Counted from the stretch's first letter, positions 39,475-49,257 are shown. The stretch: 64,000 nucleotides of DNA from Qipengyuania qiaonensis (GCF_019711515.1 NZ_JAIGNO010000001.1:496001-560000), one strand, 5' to 3'. Translations and numbers: made by a program. The notes: generated by a model from the sequence alone, not told the origin.

Positions 39475-39506
39475 CTGTCACTTTAATGTAATTTATTGGT
39501 CATAAT
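39475..39506 (+). promoter_or_regulatory. Pho-box-like site and -10 before the porin gene
   Basis: Two direct repeats, CTGTCAC (39475-39481) and ATGTAAT (39486-39492), 11 bp apart, match the PhoB box (CTGTCAT repeats) at most positions. A CATAAT element follows at 39501-39506, in the position of a -10. The porin start is 44 bp further. Confidence 0.6.
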
Positions 39507-39549
39507 GCGGTCGCTGATTAGCAATCTCCACGTCAACGGATAAGCTTCG

Positions 39550-40848
39550 ATGGCCCCCGCCCTCCGCATCCCCGCGGCCGCCGCGTTCTGCTGTTTTTCG
39601 ATACATCCTCTATTTGCACAGGAGGCCGATCTTTCGGCGGAAGACCTGTCCGCCTCGCGCACGCAGCCGCTCGCCGCTACTGATGCCGACGGGACAGATA
39701 CAGCCAAAACTGACGCGGCGACTGGCGTAGAAATAGCTGAGTCTGAGCCCGCCCGGGACGATCTGATCCAAGAGGACAGTTGGAGCTTCGAGCCGCGCGG
39801 CCGCCTTATGTTCGATGCGGGCTTCACCGATGTGCCGGATGCGGCAGGTGCGAGCGAAGGCTTCGGCAATGAGCTGCGTCGGGCACGCCTCGGCGCATCC
39901 GGCAACATTCCCGGCGGCTTCGGCTACAAGTTCGAGTTCGATTTTGCCGGCGACGAAGTCCAGGCGACAGACGCCTATCTGACCTACAGCGATGGTCCGC
40001 TGGAGATTATCGTCGGCCAGCACAACAATTTTCAGTCCCTCGAAGAACTGACCAGCAGTCTGGATACGACCTTCATCGAACGAGCCGCTTTCACCGACGC
40101 TTTCGGTTTCGAACGCCGGCTGGGCGCTTCGGCAAGCTATTCAAAGGGAAACTTTCTTCTACAGGCAGGTATTTTCACCGACGATCTTGAAGATATGTCG
40201 AGCAAGAACCGCAGTGCCGATGCCCGCGTGGTATTCATGCCAAAATCGGGCCCTGCCCAACTGCATTTCGGCGCGTCTTTCCACTACACCCATCTCGACG
40301 ATCCAGCCTCCAGCCTGCGGTACCGTCAGCGTCCACTGGTTCATTTCACCGCTGAACGATTTGTCGATACCGGAGACCTGGGTGCCGATAGCGAAAGCGG
40401 TTTCGGACTCGAAGCCGCCGCTATTGCCGGCCGTTTCCACGTCGCCGCGGAAGGTTTTTGGCAATCGGTCGACATAGCTAGCTCGTCCAGCGATCCGGCA
40501 TTTTTTGGCGGGTATTTGGAGGCAGGCCTTTTCCTGACCGACGATACGCGTGGATATGGCGGCGGCAAGTTCGAGCGCACCAAACCGAGCCGCCCGGTTG
40601 GCGATGGAGGTCCGGGGTCGCTTCAGTTCAATATCCGCTACGACCATCTGGACCTCAATGATTCGGGGATCCTCGGCGGCGTGCAGGCCGGCTATCTCGC
40701 GTCGCTGATCTGGAAGCCGACTGGCCATACCGCCCTAATCGTGAATTATGGCCGCCTCCAATACACCGATGCGGTGATCGCGACCGCGACCGGCGATACC
40801 TTCTATGGGGTCGATGCCCTAGGCTTGCGGGCTCAGATCGACTTTTGA
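39550..40848 (+). CDS. OprO/OprP-like phosphate-selective porin
   Basis: Outer-membrane porin, 432 aa, expected to admit phosphate or polyphosphate. A signal peptide ends at PLFAQ (about residue 24), then a Glu/Asp-rich linker (25-85) and a long beta-barrel ending in the terminal aromatic ALGLRAQIDF. Family signatures include FEPRGRLMFDAGF and the strand pair GFGYKFEFDFAGDEVQATDAYLTY. Position between phoR and pstS and a Pho box upstream support phosphate control. Confidence 0.9.
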   Translation: MAPALRIPAAAAFCCFSIHPLFAQEADLSAEDLSASRTQPLAATDADGTDTAKTDAATGVEIAESEPARDDLIQEDSWSFEPRGRLMFDAGFTDVPDAAGASEGFGNELRRARLGASGNIPGGFGYKFEFDFAGDEVQATDAYLTYSDGPLEIIVGQHNNFQSLEELTSSLDTTFIERAAFTDAFGFERRLGASASYSKGNFLLQAGIFTDDLEDMSSKNRSADARVVFMPKSGPAQLHFGASFHYTHLDDPASSLRYRQRPLVHFTAERFVDTGDLGADSESGFGLEAAAIAGRFHVAAEGFWQSVDIASSSSDPAFFGGYLEAGLFLTDDTRGYGGGKFERTKPSRPVGDGGPGSLQFNIRYDHLDLNDSGILGGVQAGYLASLIWKPTGHTALIVNYGRLQYTDAVIATATGDTFYGVDALGLRAQIDF

Positions 40849-40877
40849 TCCGGCCGATAGGCGCACAGGTCAATTTT

Positions 40878-40895
40878 TTGTCGCAACCATGTAAC
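40878..40895 (+). promoter_or_regulatory. Pho-box-like site before pstS
   Basis: TTGTCGC (40878-40884) and ATGTAAC (40889-40895) are direct repeats 11 bp apart, sharing the second half-site ATGTAA with the box before the porin gene. No clear -10 follows; a small GGCGC/GCGCC hairpin lies at 40901-40914, between it and the pstS ribosome site. Confidence 0.5.
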
Positions 40896-40941
40896 ATTGA
40901 GGCGCTTTGGCGCCGCTAGCAATCAATCCAAGGGGCTTTTC

Positions 40942-41988
40942 ATGACCAAGACCAAATCCCTCATCTTCGCAGCGGTTTCGGCCTGTGCTCTTGCTGCCTG
41001 CGGCAGTGCTGGTGGCGATGCTGGTTCGCGCGATTCCATCCGCGCTGTCGGATCCTCGACCGTCTTTCCCTTCGCCAAGGCGGTATCGGAGGCGTTCGTC
41101 CGGTCGAACCCCGATTTCAAATCGCCGATCATTGAATCGACGGGCACTGGCGGCGGATTGAAACTTTTTTGCGCTGGCGTCGGTGCGAACACACCCGACA
41201 TGACCCATGCGTCGCGCCGCATGAAGGCAGCTGAATTCGCGGACTGCCAGGCCAACGGCGTCACCGACATAGTGGAAATACAGGTCGGCCTCGACGGGAT
41301 CGCGTTCGCTTCCGCCAAGGGTGGCATTACCATGAACCTCACCCCCAAACAGGTCTACGAGGCCTTGGCCACTTCGCCCTATGGAGGGGAACAGACCACC
41401 AAGAACTGGTCGGATGTCGATCCTTCGCTCCCGAACCAACCCATTCTCGTATATGGCCCGCCATCCACCTCCGGCACGCGCGACGCTCTCAAGGAACTGG
41501 TGCTGGAGGTCGGCTGCACGACCAATGCTGATATGGAAGCGCTCGAGGAAACCGACGAAGATCGGTATGCCCAGCTTTGTACCGAAGTTCGTTCGGATGG
41601 TGCCTATGTCGATCAGGGCGAGCAGGATAATCTGATCGTGCAGAAGATAGAGGGCAATCCGAATGCTGTAGGTATCTTCGGCTACAGCTATCTCGAAGAG
41701 AATGCCGACAAGGTTCAGGGGCTCAACATGAACGGTGTTGCCCCGACCTATGAAAACATCTCGAGCTTCGAATATCCGGGAGCGCGCCCGCTCTACGTCT
41801 ATGTCAAGAAAGCGCATCTCGACGCGATCCCCGGCCTGAAGCAATATCTGGCCCAGTGGACCACGATGTGGGCCAGGGATGGGGAGCTGGCAAAGATTGG
41901 TCTTGTCGCATCGCCCGACGACGTTATGGCGACCAATCAGAAGGCGGCTACCGAGTTCACAACGCTCGACGGCGCGCAGCTCAAATAA
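40942..41988 (+). CDS. pstS: Phosphate ABC transporter substrate-binding lipoprotein
   Basis: Periplasmic phosphate-binding protein, 348 aa. A lipobox LAAC ends at Cys20, so it is membrane-anchored by lipid. The PBP core begins IRAVGSSTVFPFAKAVSEAF, phosphate loop signature STGTGGGLKLFCAG near residue 68, and PPSTSGTRDALKEL near 175. The start ATG 40942 follows AAGGGG (40930-40935). It feeds phosphate to PstCAB. Confidence 0.96.
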   Translation: MTKTKSLIFAAVSACALAACGSAGGDAGSRDSIRAVGSSTVFPFAKAVSEAFVRSNPDFKSPIIESTGTGGGLKLFCAGVGANTPDMTHASRRMKAAEFADCQANGVTDIVEIQVGLDGIAFASAKGGITMNLTPKQVYEALATSPYGGEQTTKNWSDVDPSLPNQPILVYGPPSTSGTRDALKELVLEVGCTTNADMEALEETDEDRYAQLCTEVRSDGAYVDQGEQDNLIVQKIEGNPNAVGIFGYSYLEENADKVQGLNMNGVAPTYENISSFEYPGARPLYVYVKKAHLDAIPGLKQYLAQWTTMWARDGELAKIGLVASPDDVMATNQKAATEFTTLDGAQLK

Positions 41989-42004
41989 GGTCTGAAAGCA
42001 CACT

Positions 42005-43390
42005 ATGTCGCCAGCTATCCTGCTTCTCCTGGCCCTCGGGCTCGGGCTCGCCGGATGGTTGGCGGCCCGGGCGCGTGCCTGGGCTTTCCGGCGCGCGAGC
42101 CCCGATGGCAGGCTGCCAAGCCTGCCCAACTACCACGCGTGGTATGTCGCGCTGTGGATAGTCCTTCCCGTGCTCGCATTCGTCGCCCTGTGGAGTGCGA
42201 TTGCTCCCGGCCTGGTCAGCCAGTCGGTGCTTGCAAGCCCCGCCGCCGCGGACCTGCCCGCCTTTGGATTCCAGCGGCAGACGATGCTCAACGAAGCGCG
42301 CGCCGTCGCCACCGGCGCGGCACCTGCGGTATTCAACCCCGAGGCCGCCGGTCTGGTCGAGCCCTATCGCGAGGCCTTGTCGCACTACAACCTCATCGGC
42401 ATTGTCGTGACGCTGCTCATCGCCTTCCTGGGCGGTGTATGGGCTTTCCTGCGCCTTAGGCCCGATTTCGCGGCCCGCACCAAGGTAGAGCGGATCGTTA
42501 TGGCGATTCTGCTCGGCGCATCGCTTGTCGCCATCCTAACCACCATCGGCATCCTCGCCAGCCTGGTCTTCGAAACGATCCGCTTCTTCGGGATGGTTTC
42601 GCCTGTGGATTTCCTGTTCGGCACCCACTGGGGTCCAGACCCCATGGCCAGCCCCGAAAACCCCGACAGCAGCCGCTACGGCGCAGTCCCGCTGTTCTGG
42701 GGAACATTGTTCATAGGCGCGATCATAGCGATGATAGTCGCCATCCCTCTCGGATTGATGAGCGCCATCTATCTGACGCAATACGCCAATCCGGCGTTGC
42801 GCAGGTGGATCAAGCCTGCTCTCGAAATTCTCGCTGGCGTGCCGACCGTAGTCTACGGCTATTTCGCCGCGCTTACCATCGCCCCCGCTATTCGCGATGT
42901 CGCGCTCTCGCTAGGCGCCACAAACCCGTCGAGCGAGAGCGCTCTAGCGGCCGGTCTCGTAATGGGTGTGATGATTATTCCTTTCGTGTCATCCATGGCG
43001 GACGACAGCATAGCCGCTGTACCACAGGCTATGCGCGATGGCAGCCTGGCTATGGGGGCGACAACCAGTGAAACGATCCGTCGCGTACTCGTCCCGGCTG
43101 CCCTGCCCGGCATCGTGGCGGGCATCATGCTCGCCGTAAGCCGCGCGATCGGCGAAACGATGATCGTGGTGATGGCCGCCTCCACGGCCGCCAACCTCTC
43201 CGGCAATCCACTCGAGGCGATGACCACGGTAACGGTGCAGATCGTTGCCATGCTGACCGGCGAAGGCAGCTTCGACCACCCCGCCACGCTGAGCGCATTC
43301 GCTCTCGGCTTTGTGCTGTTCATGGTTACGTTGGGGCTAAACTTCATCGCGCTCAGCGTCGTCAAGAGGTACCGAGAAGCTTATGAGTGA
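42005..43390 (+). CDS. pstC: Phosphate ABC transporter permease PstC
   Basis: Inner-membrane permease, 461 aa, longer than the ~320-aa family norm because of an N-terminal extension: one helix, a cytoplasmic/periplasmic loop to about residue 130, then a further helix. The core BPD domain includes LEILAGVPTVVYGYFAALT and the EAA loop AMRDGSLAMGATTSETIRRVLVPAALPG near 348. It overlaps pstA by 8 bp. Confidence 0.93.
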   Translation: MSPAILLLLALGLGLAGWLAARARAWAFRRASPDGRLPSLPNYHAWYVALWIVLPVLAFVALWSAIAPGLVSQSVLASPAAADLPAFGFQRQTMLNEARAVATGAAPAVFNPEAAGLVEPYREALSHYNLIGIVVTLLIAFLGGVWAFLRLRPDFAARTKVERIVMAILLGASLVAILTTIGILASLVFETIRFFGMVSPVDFLFGTHWGPDPMASPENPDSSRYGAVPLFWGTLFIGAIIAMIVAIPLGLMSAIYLTQYANPALRRWIKPALEILAGVPTVVYGYFAALTIAPAIRDVALSLGATNPSSESALAAGLVMGVMIIPFVSSMADDSIAAVPQAMRDGSLAMGATTSETIRRVLVPAALPGIVAGIMLAVSRAIGETMIVVMAASTAANLSGNPLEAMTTVTVQIVAMLTGEGSFDHPATLSAFALGFVLFMVTLGLNFIALSVVKRYREAYE

Positions 43391-44633
43391 GCGTATCGCC
43401 CCAACGCGTACGACTGCCTTCGAGGCAAGGCTTAAGAAGCGCTATGCTGCGGAACGGCGGTTCAAGGCACTCGGTCTGACATCGATCCTTTTTTCGGTCG
43501 CGGTGCTGGTCTTTCTGCTCGGCACGATGACCTTGAACGGTATTGGCGGTTTCCAGCGTGTCGAGCTGGAAGTGCCGATCGATTTCACCCAGGCCGGGAT
43601 CGCCGCCGACCCATCGACCATGCAGCAGCCAGGGGCCACGCAGGCGCTGGAAGCGCAGGGGCTGCGGGATGTGGTCCAGTTTTTTGCCGAAGAGCATCTG
43701 GGCGACGAAGCCGCCTCTCAGTTTGGCAGTCAGGCATGGCGCGATGTGGCTGATGCGATCGCAGCCGATCCGTCAATCCTGCGCGGAGAGGCAAATTTCT
43801 GGCTCCCGGCATCCGCTGGTCTCGCTTCGGGATATCAGGGCGAAGGGTCATCGGAAATGCAGGCCTTGGCGGCGCAGCTGTCCGAGAAAGGTCTGATCGC
43901 CAAGAATTTCGATCCGGGCTTCCTCTCCCGTTCGGACGCGACGGATCCGCAGCAAGTGGGGATCTGGGGCGCGCTTAAGGGCTCGATGTTGACGATGATC
44001 GTCACTCTTCTGCTCGCCTTTCCGATCGGCGTCCTCGCGGCGCTCTACCTCGAGGAATATGCACCCAAGAACCGGTGGACGGATCTGATCGAGCTGTCGA
44101 TCAACAACCTTGCGGCGGTCCCCTCGATCATCTTCGGCCTGCTCGGCCTGGCGGTTTTCCTGACGATGTTCCCGAACTTGCGCTCGGCGCCAGTTATCGG
44201 GGGCATGACGCTGGCTCTCATGACCATGCCAGTCATCGTCATCGCCGGGCGCAATGCGATCAAAGCCGTGCCGCCCAGCATCCGCGACGGCGCCCTGGCA
44301 ATCGGAGCATCGCCCGTGCAGGTGGTGTTCCATCATGTGCTACCACTCGCCCTGCCCGGCATTCTCACGGGAACGATCATCGGTATGGCACGCGCACTTG
44401 GGGAGACCGCGCCGCTGCTGATGATCGGCATGCGCGCCTTCGTTGCGACGCCGCCCGATGGCTTCGCCTCGCCCGCAACGGTGCTCCCAATGCAGATATT
44501 CCTGTGGTCGGACGAAATCGACCGCGGTTTCGTAGAACGCACCAGCGCGGCGATCATCGTGCTATTGTTGTTCCTGCTCGTGATGAACGGGCTCGCCATT
44601 TACCTGCGTAACAAATTCGAGAAAACCTGGTGA
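43383..44633 (+). CDS. pstA: Phosphate ABC transporter permease PstA
   Basis: Second permease, 416 aa, again larger than usual (~290) because of an N-terminal domain of about 150 residues after the first helix, matching the DUF3333 extension of PstA. It is Ala/Asp-rich and probably periplasmic. The core has [17 protein letters not shown] and the EAA loop [27 protein letters not shown] (seen by its ends). Coupled to pstC and overlaps pstB by 4 bp. Confidence 0.93.
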   Translation: MSERIAPTRTTAFEARLKKRYAAERRFKALGLTSILFSVAVLVFLLGTMTLNGIGGFQRVELEVPIDFTQAGIAADPSTMQQPGATQALEAQGLRDVVQFFAEEHLGDEAASQFGSQAWRDVADAIAADPSILRGEANFWLPASAGLASGYQGEGSSEMQALAAQLSEKGLIAKNFDPGFLSRSDATDPQQVGIWGALKGSMLTMIVTLLLAFPIGVLAALYLEEYAPKNRWTDLIELSINNLAAVPSIIFGLLGLAVFLTMFPNLRSAPVIGGMTLALMTMPVIVIAGRNAIKAVPPSIRDGALAIGASPVQVVFHHVLPLALPGILTGTIIGMARALGETAPLLMIGMRAFVATPPDGFASPATVLPMQIFLWSDEIDRGFVERTSAAIIVLLLFLLVMNGLAIYLRNKFEKTW

Positions 44634-45418
44634 CCGTAGTCCACGACAACCTCGAGAAGACCCAAGCCAAGATGAGCGCCAAGAGTGTCTCTGTGTTTTA
44701 CGGAGACAAGAAGGCGATCGATGAGGTCTCGATCGACATACCTACCGAATATGTCACGGCTTTCATCGGCCCGTCCGGCTGCGGCAAATCTACTTTTCTG
44801 CGCACGCTCAATCGGATGAACGACACCATACCGTCCGCTCGGGTCGAGGGTGAGATCGATCTTGACGGGCAGGACATCTATCGGTCCGGCATGGACGTGG
44901 TTCAACTGCGCGCCCGCGTAGGGATGGTGTTCCAGAAACCGAACCCCTTTCCCAAGTCGATCTACGACAACATCGCTTACGGCCCCAAGATTCACGGTCT
45001 TGCCGAAGGCAAGGACGAGCTCGACGCAATCGTCGAAAAGTCTCTCAAACGCGCCGGCTTGTGGGAAGAGGTCAAGGATCGCCTACAGGACAGCGGAACC
45101 GCGCTTTCGGGCGGACAGCAGCAGCGCCTATGCATTGCGCGCGCCATTGCCGTAGACCCTGAAGTCATCCTGATGGACGAACCCTGTTCGGCCCTGGACC
45201 CCATTGCGACGGCAAAAATCGAGGAACTGATTGCCGAGCTCAACGGTCGCTATGCTATCGTGATCGTTACGCATTCCATGCAGCAAGCCGCGCGGGTCAG
45301 CCAACGCACTGCCTTTTTCCACCTAGGAAAGATGGTGGAGTATGGTCGTACTTCTGACATATTTACCAATCCGCACGAACAGCGCACGCAGGATTACATT
45401 ACTGGGCGCTACGGATAA
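44630..45418 (+). CDS. pstB: Phosphate ABC transporter ATPase PstB
   Basis: ATPase driving PstCA, 262 aa. Walker [10 protein letters not shown] near residue 47, Q-loop [11 protein letters not shown], signature LSGGQQQRL near 160, Walker [13 protein letters not shown], switch His in VTHSMQQ. The start is GTG 44630 (GTGA overlap with the pstA stop). Sequence is close to the conserved PstB consensus throughout. Confidence 0.97.
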   Translation: MTVVHDNLEKTQAKMSAKSVSVFYGDKKAIDEVSIDIPTEYVTAFIGPSGCGKSTFLRTLNRMNDTIPSARVEGEIDLDGQDIYRSGMDVVQLRARVGMVFQKPNPFPKSIYDNIAYGPKIHGLAEGKDELDAIVEKSLKRAGLWEEVKDRLQDSGTALSGGQQQRLCIARAIAVDPEVILMDEPCSALDPIATAKIEELIAELNGRYAIVIVTHSMQQAARVSQRTAFFHLGKMVEYGRTSDIFTNPHEQRTQDYITGRYG

Positions 45419-45422
45419 GGTC

Positions 45423-46103
45423 ATGAATCCCATGCAAGAACATACTGTAAAGGCCTTCGACGAAGACATCACCCGCCTCCGGGGCCTCATCGCAGAAATG
45501 GGTGGGCTTGCAGAAGCCGCTGTCGAACGTTCACTCGAAGCCTTGGTTAAGGGCGACGACGACCTTGCCGACCAGGTCATCAAGGGTGACAAGAAGATTG
45601 ACGCGCTGGAGACCGAGATCGACAAGCTCGCCGTACGCATTATTGCCCTGCGCGCGCCTATGGCAGACGACTTGCGCGAAGTTATCGCCGCGCTCAAAAT
45701 TGCCGGCGTGGTCGAACGGATCGGCGACTATTCGAAGAACATCGCCAAGGCGAGCAAGCAGATCGGTGGCAATCGCAAGCAGTTCGAGCCGCTCACGCTA
45801 CTGCCCGCAATGGCTGAGGTAGCCGCCGAAATGGTCCATGATGTACTGACCGCCTATGCCGCGCGCGATGCCGAACTCGCCCGCGAAGTCATCGCGACCG
45901 ACGAAAAGGTAGACGCGTTCTATAATTCCATTTTCCGTAATCTAGTCAGCCATATGGTTGAAAATCCTTCGACCATTTCGAGTGCCGCGCAAATGCTTTT
46001 CATAGCTCGCAACCTGGAGCGGGTTGGCGATCATGCGACTAATGTTGCGGAAATGGTGCATTTTGCGGCAACCGGAAACTATCCTCCCGACGAAGACAGT
46101 TGA
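45423..46103 (+). CDS. phoU: Phosphate transport regulator PhoU
   Basis: Negative modulator linking Pst to PhoR, 226 aa, all-helical with two PhoU repeats: KAFDEDITRLRGLIAEMG ... ERIGDYSKNIAK in the first (metal-binding E/DxxxD motif) and the repeat ending ERVGDHATNVAE in the second. ATG 45423 is used; the frame extends upstream to 45342 within pstB. ATG 45432 is an alternative. Confidence 0.95.
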   Translation: MNPMQEHTVKAFDEDITRLRGLIAEMGGLAEAAVERSLEALVKGDDDLADQVIKGDKKIDALETEIDKLAVRIIALRAPMADDLREVIAALKIAGVVERIGDYSKNIAKASKQIGGNRKQFEPLTLLPAMAEVAAEMVHDVLTAYAARDAELAREVIATDEKVDAFYNSIFRNLVSHMVENPSTISSAAQMLFIARNLERVGDHATNVAEMVHFAATGNYPPDEDS

Positions 46104-46134
46104 CACAAAACTGTAGTGCAGAGGTCATAAAGCC

Positions 46135-46860
46135 GTGCCGACCGAGATAGAGAACTCCCGGAAAGGCCAGGATTTGCACGCCGCCAAACTATTGCTGGTA
46201 GAGGACGATCCGGCCCTCTCCGAGCTGCTCGAGTATCGCTTCAACAACGAAGGCTACCAGGTCCGCACGACCTCGGATGGCGACGAAGCATTATTGCTGG
46301 CCGCTGAGGACGTTCCGGATTTGGTGATTCTCGATTGGATGATCGAAGGCACCAGTGGGATCGAGGTTTGCCGCCGGTTGCGCCGCGACAAGGAAACGGC
46401 TCACGTTCCTATCATCATGCTCACTGCGCGCGAAGCGGAGGATGACCGCGTTCGGGGCCTCGATACTGGTGCCGACGATTACCTGACCAAGCCCTTCTCT
46501 CCTCGCGAACTGTTGGCCCGGGTATCCGCCGTAATGCGCAGGATCCGCCCCGCTCTTGCTGGTGAAAGCATAGAAGTGGGTGACATTACGCTCGATCCGG
46601 TGGCGCATAAGGTTACGCGGCGTGGCCGCACGCTGCAGCTTGGCCCAACCGAATATCGCCTACTGAAGTTTTTCATGGAAAGCCCGGGTCGGGTGTTCAG
46701 TCGGGGCCAATTGCTCGACGGCGTATGGGGCACCGAAAGCGAGATCGAATTGCGCACGGTCGATGTGCATATCCGCCGACTGCGAAAGGCGATCGAAATC
46801 GACGGCGCGAAGGATCCAGTGCGTACAGTGCGGAGCGCGGGTTACTCGCTCGAGGCGTGA
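46135..46860 (+). CDS. phoB: Phosphate regulon response regulator PhoB
   Basis: OmpR-family regulator of 241 aa. Receiver phospho-acceptor is Asp67 (VILDWMIEG), with the conserved Lys in LTKPFSPREL; a winged-helix DNA-binding domain follows from about 145 (LGPTEYRLLKFFMESPGRVFSR). The start is GTG 46135, with GAGG at 46121-46124 upstream. The end of the island; it should bind the Pho boxes before the porin gene and pstS. Confidence 0.95.
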   Translation: MPTEIENSRKGQDLHAAKLLLVEDDPALSELLEYRFNNEGYQVRTTSDGDEALLLAAEDVPDLVILDWMIEGTSGIEVCRRLRRDKETAHVPIIMLTAREAEDDRVRGLDTGADDYLTKPFSPRELLARVSAVMRRIRPALAGESIEVGDITLDPVAHKVTRRGRTLQLGPTEYRLLKFFMESPGRVFSRGQLLDGVWGTESEIELRTVDVHIRRLRKAIEIDGAKDPVRTVRSAGYSLEA

Positions 46861-46922
46861 GCATCGTGTTCAGCACCGAAACAGGCGCAGTCGTTTAGCG
46901 TTCCTCCCATTGGAGAACGCCG

Positions 46923-47894
46923 ATGTTCGCTAAGCCCGTTGCCGCAATCCTCGCCTGCTGCTGTACGGCTGCCATATTCGCATGCATTCCGGCAGTTCAG
47001 GACGACGAAGAGAGTAACGGCGGAGTTGCGTCCGCAGAGGGATATGCGCCATCCAGTGGCACGCCCGTTGCCAGCAGTCGCGAGATCGACGGCAAGTGGG
47101 ACATAGTCAGGTTCGACGGGTATGAGCCGGCGAGGCTGTCGGGCGCGACGCGGGTAGCTTTTGCAGATTTCACCGAACGCGGCGTCGCACTAAAGATCGA
47201 ATGCAACTCTTCTGGCGCTACGGGCACGGTAGTGGATGGAACGTTCAAACCTCAACCAGGTGACCGCATCCAGACCCTCATGGGCTGCGGGCCGGAGCGC
47301 GAGGCGCGCGACGCAGCACTCTTTGGATTCTTCGACAAGTCTCCAAGCGTCAGGCGCCTGCCAGACGGCAAGCTCCTGCTTAGTGCAGAGGGTGAAGAGC
47401 TGGTACTTCAGCGACCCGATCAGCGGCGGCTGGACTTCCTTCCTCTTCCCGGTGATCTTACCGGCGAATGGCGATTGATCGGCGTTACACGCTATCTGGA
47501 AGGCAATGGTTATGCCGGGATCGGCTTGTCGGATGTCCCAGGTCGCATCGTTTTCTCGGATGGGCAGGCGGGCTATACACGCTGCCCGCAGTATGATTTC
47601 GGCTACCGCTACACCGAAGAAGGTAGGCTCCTGAAGATTTCCGGCCCTCCCGCACCGGAGCTGCCGGAAGCCTCCTGCGCCGAACTTTCCGAACCACGAC
47701 CGGGCTCAATCGATATGCCGGTGCAATGGGATGTCATGAGTGTCCTTCATGCCAGTCCGCTGGTCGAATGGGCGGGAGATCGGGAGATCCTCCTCTCCAA
47801 CGATAATATCGGACTCGTTCTTTCGCGCGCGCAATGCGGTTCCCGGGAGCAGTCCGACGATCACTCCAAAACGCGTGAAGTGGATTGCGCCTAG
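46923..47894 (+). CDS. META-domain (HslJ-like) putative lipoprotein
   Basis: 323 aa. The N-terminus has a signal peptide with a possible lipobox IFAC (Cys21). Residues about 55-165 resemble one META domain (GKWDIVRFDGYE, ...IECNSSGATGTVVDG, LMGCGPEREARDAA), and 170-300 a second divergent copy (GEWRLIGVTRYL). META proteins are often linked to stress or motility, but function here is unknown. It lies 62 bp after phoB with its own ribosome site (GGAGA), so it may or may not belong to the pho operon. Confidence 0.75.
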   Translation: MFAKPVAAILACCCTAAIFACIPAVQDDEESNGGVASAEGYAPSSGTPVASSREIDGKWDIVRFDGYEPARLSGATRVAFADFTERGVALKIECNSSGATGTVVDGTFKPQPGDRIQTLMGCGPEREARDAALFGFFDKSPSVRRLPDGKLLLSAEGEELVLQRPDQRRLDFLPLPGDLTGEWRLIGVTRYLEGNGYAGIGLSDVPGRIVFSDGQAGYTRCPQYDFGYRYTEEGRLLKISGPPAPELPEASCAELSEPRPGSIDMPVQWDVMSVLHASPLVEWAGDREILLSNDNIGLVLSRAQCGSREQSDDHSKTREVDCA

Positions 47895-47899
47895 CCGCG

Positions 47900-48625
47900 C
47901 TAGCGACAGACGCCGCGCCAGCGCGGGCTCATGTCGAAATGGAAATGGTCGGCATGCGCTGCATTGTAGTCGGGCGACAGGACCGTGGCGAAACTGCTGC
48001 AGGCGCCATCGCGAACTTCGCGCAGAAAGCTCGCCTTGTCGCCCCCGCCCGTCCAATCGCGTAGAACGCTGATGCGCGTGCCGTCTTCCAGAACGAATCC
48101 AGCGATATCTATGGCATTTGCCGTTGCGTGCTCGCTCCAGGGCCCGGAGTTCCGACCGTAGAGGCGACGGCACGAATAGGCGCCAAGGTGCTCTATTCGC
48201 GACACTTCCGAACGGAACTTTGCTTTGGCTGCTGGCGCCACCACATCGCGCTCCCACAGCAATAGCGCTACGGAAGCAGGGCAGGTGACAGGCGGCGTTC
48301 CGGGTATCAGGGGAAACGAGTTGAGCAGCGTACGATCCTCACGGCGGCATGCTCCATCCCCGGCAGGTTCGAGTGCTTGATACGACACATCGCTGCGGTC
48401 TAGCACTGCCCGACACATCGATATGTCGTTGCGTAGAGCCAGCAGCTTGGCCTCGATCGCCCATCCCGTGGGATCGCGCAGGTCCAGCGGAGCCCATGGG
48501 TCATGTTCTGGATGTTCGGAAAGCCATACGCGCCCTGTCAGCAGGACAGCAGCGCCTATGAGGAAAACCACCAGTCGTCGATCGCCGGAAAATCTTCCGA
48601 TCTGCGTCGAGATGGCAGGCTTCAC
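47900..48625 (-). CDS. Extensin-like C-terminal domain protein
   Basis: 241 aa with one N-terminal membrane helix (about residues 17-35) and a C-terminal extensin-like domain: CRRLYGRNSGPWSEHATANAIDIAGF (given by motif ends) with SEHATANAIDI, and a final HADHFHFD. His and Asp placement resembles the zinc site of M15-like peptidases. Extensin-like proteins may act on cell wall. Start GTG 48625 overlaps the LysE stop by 4 bp, so the two form one transcript. Confidence 0.85.
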   Translation of the reverse strand: MKPAISTQIGRFSGDRRLVVFLIGAAVLLTGRVWLSEHPEHDPWAPLDLRDPTGWAIEAKLLALRNDISMCRAVLDRSDVSYQALEPAGDGACRREDRTLLNSFPLIPGTPPVTCPASVALLLWERDVVAPAAKAKFRSEVSRIEHLGAYSCRRLYGRNSGPWSEHATANAIDIAGFVLEDGTRISVLRDWTGGGDKASFLREVRDGACSSFATVLSPDYNAAHADHFHFDMSPRWRGVCR

Positions 48626-49257
48626 AATCCGTTCTCCAGCAATTCGGCCAGTATGACGACCGAAATCAGCAGAAAAACCGATCCGATGGCACGATCGATC
48701 CAGCGGCGCGATGCGCTATTTTCCATCATCCGCGCGAGCCGCTTTCCAGCCCCAATATAGAGCCCTCCGATAGGCAGATCGAGGAACAGCGCCACGACTG
48801 CAAGAATAACGATCTGAGGACCGACCGGCGACTGCGCGTCGACGAATGGCGGGATGATGGCGATCATGTAGATCAGCGACTTTGGATTCCCTACGGCAAT
48901 GAATATCCCGTCGCGAAAAGCGTGACGCGAGGGTTGGCGCACAGGTTCGAACGTGTCCTCATCGGTATGGAAGGAATGGCGGATTGCCTGAAAACCAAGC
49001 CACGCCAGATAAGCAATCCCTGCAAAGGCCAGTACGCGGAACGCTAGCGGATAGGCGGCGGCAAGCGTGCCGAGGCCAAGACCAGCCAGCACCCACCACA
49101 CGATGTAGCCGATCTGCATTCCCAGTAGAGCAGCCCAGCCCGAGCGTGCACCGCGCCAGATCGTTTGCCCGAGGACGAATAGCATCGATTGGCCCGGCAC
49201 AAGACTGGTCGTAGCGGTCACCAGGGCGAAAGCGATGAGCTTCTCGGCATCGATCAT
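48622..49257 (-). CDS. LysE family amino-acid exporter
   Basis: Six-helix translocator of 211 aa. Helix 1 has TATTSLVPGQSMLFVLGQ (LysE/RhtB motif with PG), then GLGTLAAAYPLAFRVLAFAGIAYLAWLGFQAI, and a cytoplasmic loop ending GNPKSLIYMIAIIPPFVD. Exports an unspecified amino acid or small metabolite. ATG 49257 (MIDAEKL) is chosen; the longer frame lacks family similarity. It precedes the extensin-like gene. Confidence 0.92.
   Translation of the reverse strand: MIDAEKLIAFALVTATTSLVPGQSMLFVLGQTIWRGARSGWAALLGMQIGYIVWWVLAGLGLGTLAAAYPLAFRVLAFAGIAYLAWLGFQAIRHSFHTDEDTFEPVRQPSRHAFRDGIFIAVGNPKSLIYMIAIIPPFVDAQSPVGPQIVILAVVALFLDLPIGGLYIGAGKRLARMMENSASRRWIDRAIGSVFLLISVVILAELLENGL

Noticed and set aside
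46100-46131. TTGACA followed by CATAAA before phoB as a separate promoter
   Set aside because: Spacing is 20 bp and no -10 of good quality lies at 16-18 bp. phoB is close to phoU and is more simply read from the upstream transcript.
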